From: Flavobacterium sp. | GTDB lineage: Bacteria > Bacteroidota > Bacteroidia > Flavobacteriales > Flavobacteriaceae | Assembly: GCA_016721735.1 (NCBI GenBank) | Contig: JADKHM010000001.1 | Location: 124,001-188,000 of the forward strand | DNA length: 64,000 nucleotides | Direction of reading: 5' to 3' | Shown: positions 63,609-64,000 of the stretch, piece after piece | How the letters are laid out: the number at the start of each line of letters is the position of its first letter | How positions within the stretch are numbered: the first letter of the stretch is position 1 | The notes under the pieces: generated by a model | The model's database searches: none | Told to the model about the DNA's origin: nothing | What the model saw: only the letters and a program-made list of their open reading frames with translations | Position numbers and translations under genes: made by a program

Positions 63609-64000
63609 TTAAATTGATGTCGCTATCCGGTAAGTCGAACCAATCCCCAATGGCTTTGTTAGTTAATATACCGTGGTATAAATACACACCATTTTTTAAA
63701 CCTTTATTGCATCTAATAGCGCTTTCAATCCCGCCATCTTCCGCAATTTGAAGCAAGTAAGGCGTAATAATATTGCTAATAGATAAAGACGCTGTTTTAG
63801 AATAGCGCGAAGGAATATTTGGAACACAATAATGCACCACATTATGCTTGATGAAAGTGGGCTTCTCATGAGTGGTGATTTCGGAAGTTTCAAAACAACC
63901 ACCAGTATCAATACTAACATCGACGATGACCGCGCCTTTTTTCATGTGTTCTACCATAGTCTCCGTAACAACTACAGGACAACGATCTTTGCCGCGCATG
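63598..64000 (-). CDS. ald: Alanine dehydrogenase, C-terminal part (5' end outside window)
   Basis: The last 133 or so residues are seen and the frame stays open to the window edge; the ATG at 63999 is internal. RGKDRCPVVVTETMVEHMKKGAVIVDVSIDTGGCFETS is characteristic of alanine dehydrogenase, which converts alanine to pyruvate with NAD. The C-terminus continues past the usual end with VYLYHGILTNKAIGDWFDLP, a tail common in flavobacteria. Confidence 0.88.
   Translation of the reverse strand, partial: MRGKDRCPVVVTETMVEHMKKGAVIVDVSIDTGGCFETSEITTHEKPTFIKHNVVHYCVPNIPSRYSKTASLSISNIITPYLLQIAEDGGIESAIRCNKGLKNGVYLYHGILTNKAIGDWFDLPDSDINLIVF

Overview
The window comes from the chromosome of a gliding Bacteroidota, most likely Flavobacterium or a close Flavobacteriaceae relative. 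The evidence is low GC content, several type IX secretion (T9SS) type B sorting domains, PorP/SprF proteins, promoters of the Bacteroidota form TTTG-N19-TAnnTTTG, and neighbours such as DUF3822-rsmD, DUF4258-ald and speA with a deoxyhypusine-synthase-like gene. Assignments rest on reading motifs and context; no database search was run.

Layout. (1) 1-6.5 kb, minus strand: a small secreted protein followed by a giant adhesin that runs off the left edge. (2) 6.5-23.9 kb, minus strand: a long surface-protein operon in the order compact adhesin, second small secreted protein, giant adhesin with 26 Ig-like repeats (broken by two frameshifts), PorP/SprF, OmpA-like protein, strong terminator. (3) 24.1-27.6 kb, plus: sixA-ppk1-ppx. 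(4) 27.7-31.6 kb: dnaX with an A10 slippery run, the RNase P RNA gene among microsatellites and REP-like elements, rsmD and DUF3822. (5) 31.7-42.2 kb: RecD-like helicase, kdsB, K+ channel, GH114-like protein, spermidine-synthase-fold protein, acyltransferase, M14 peptidase, Lrp regulator, PEP carboxylase, DinB. (6) 42.2-46.5 kb, minus: acidic protein, deoxyhypusine-synthase-like enzyme, arginine decarboxylase, aroB. (7) 46.6-50.2 kb, plus: TIGR03643, DUF2452, flavin reductase, DUF2071, a 49-residue DUF2256 protein and a DASH-type cryptochrome. (8) 50.3-57.2 kb: proline dehydrogenase, a frameshifted ABC exporter and a secreted metalloprotease. (9) 57.3-63.1 kb, minus: a third adhesin-PorP/SprF-OmpA operon. 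(10) Right edge: DUF4258 protein and the 3' end of alanine dehydrogenase.

How the genes fit together. The surface modules share one plan: a T9SS cargo ending in a CHU_C/type B sorting domain, a PorP/SprF partner and an OmpA-like peptidoglycan anchor. This resembles the sprB-sprF arrangement that supports gliding in F. johnsoniae. Two modules also carry paralogous small secreted proteins I do not recognise. The promoters of the adhesin A and adhesin C operons carry the same upstream box, GCAT-N5-ATCGAT-N5-GCAT, exactly 18 bp from the -33 element, which suggests co-regulation. This and the dnaX slippery site are the most interesting observations.

Caution: frameshifts in the repeat array (two), in an A-run of the ABC exporter (one) and possibly in the A10 run of dnaX could partly be assembly or homopolymer errors.
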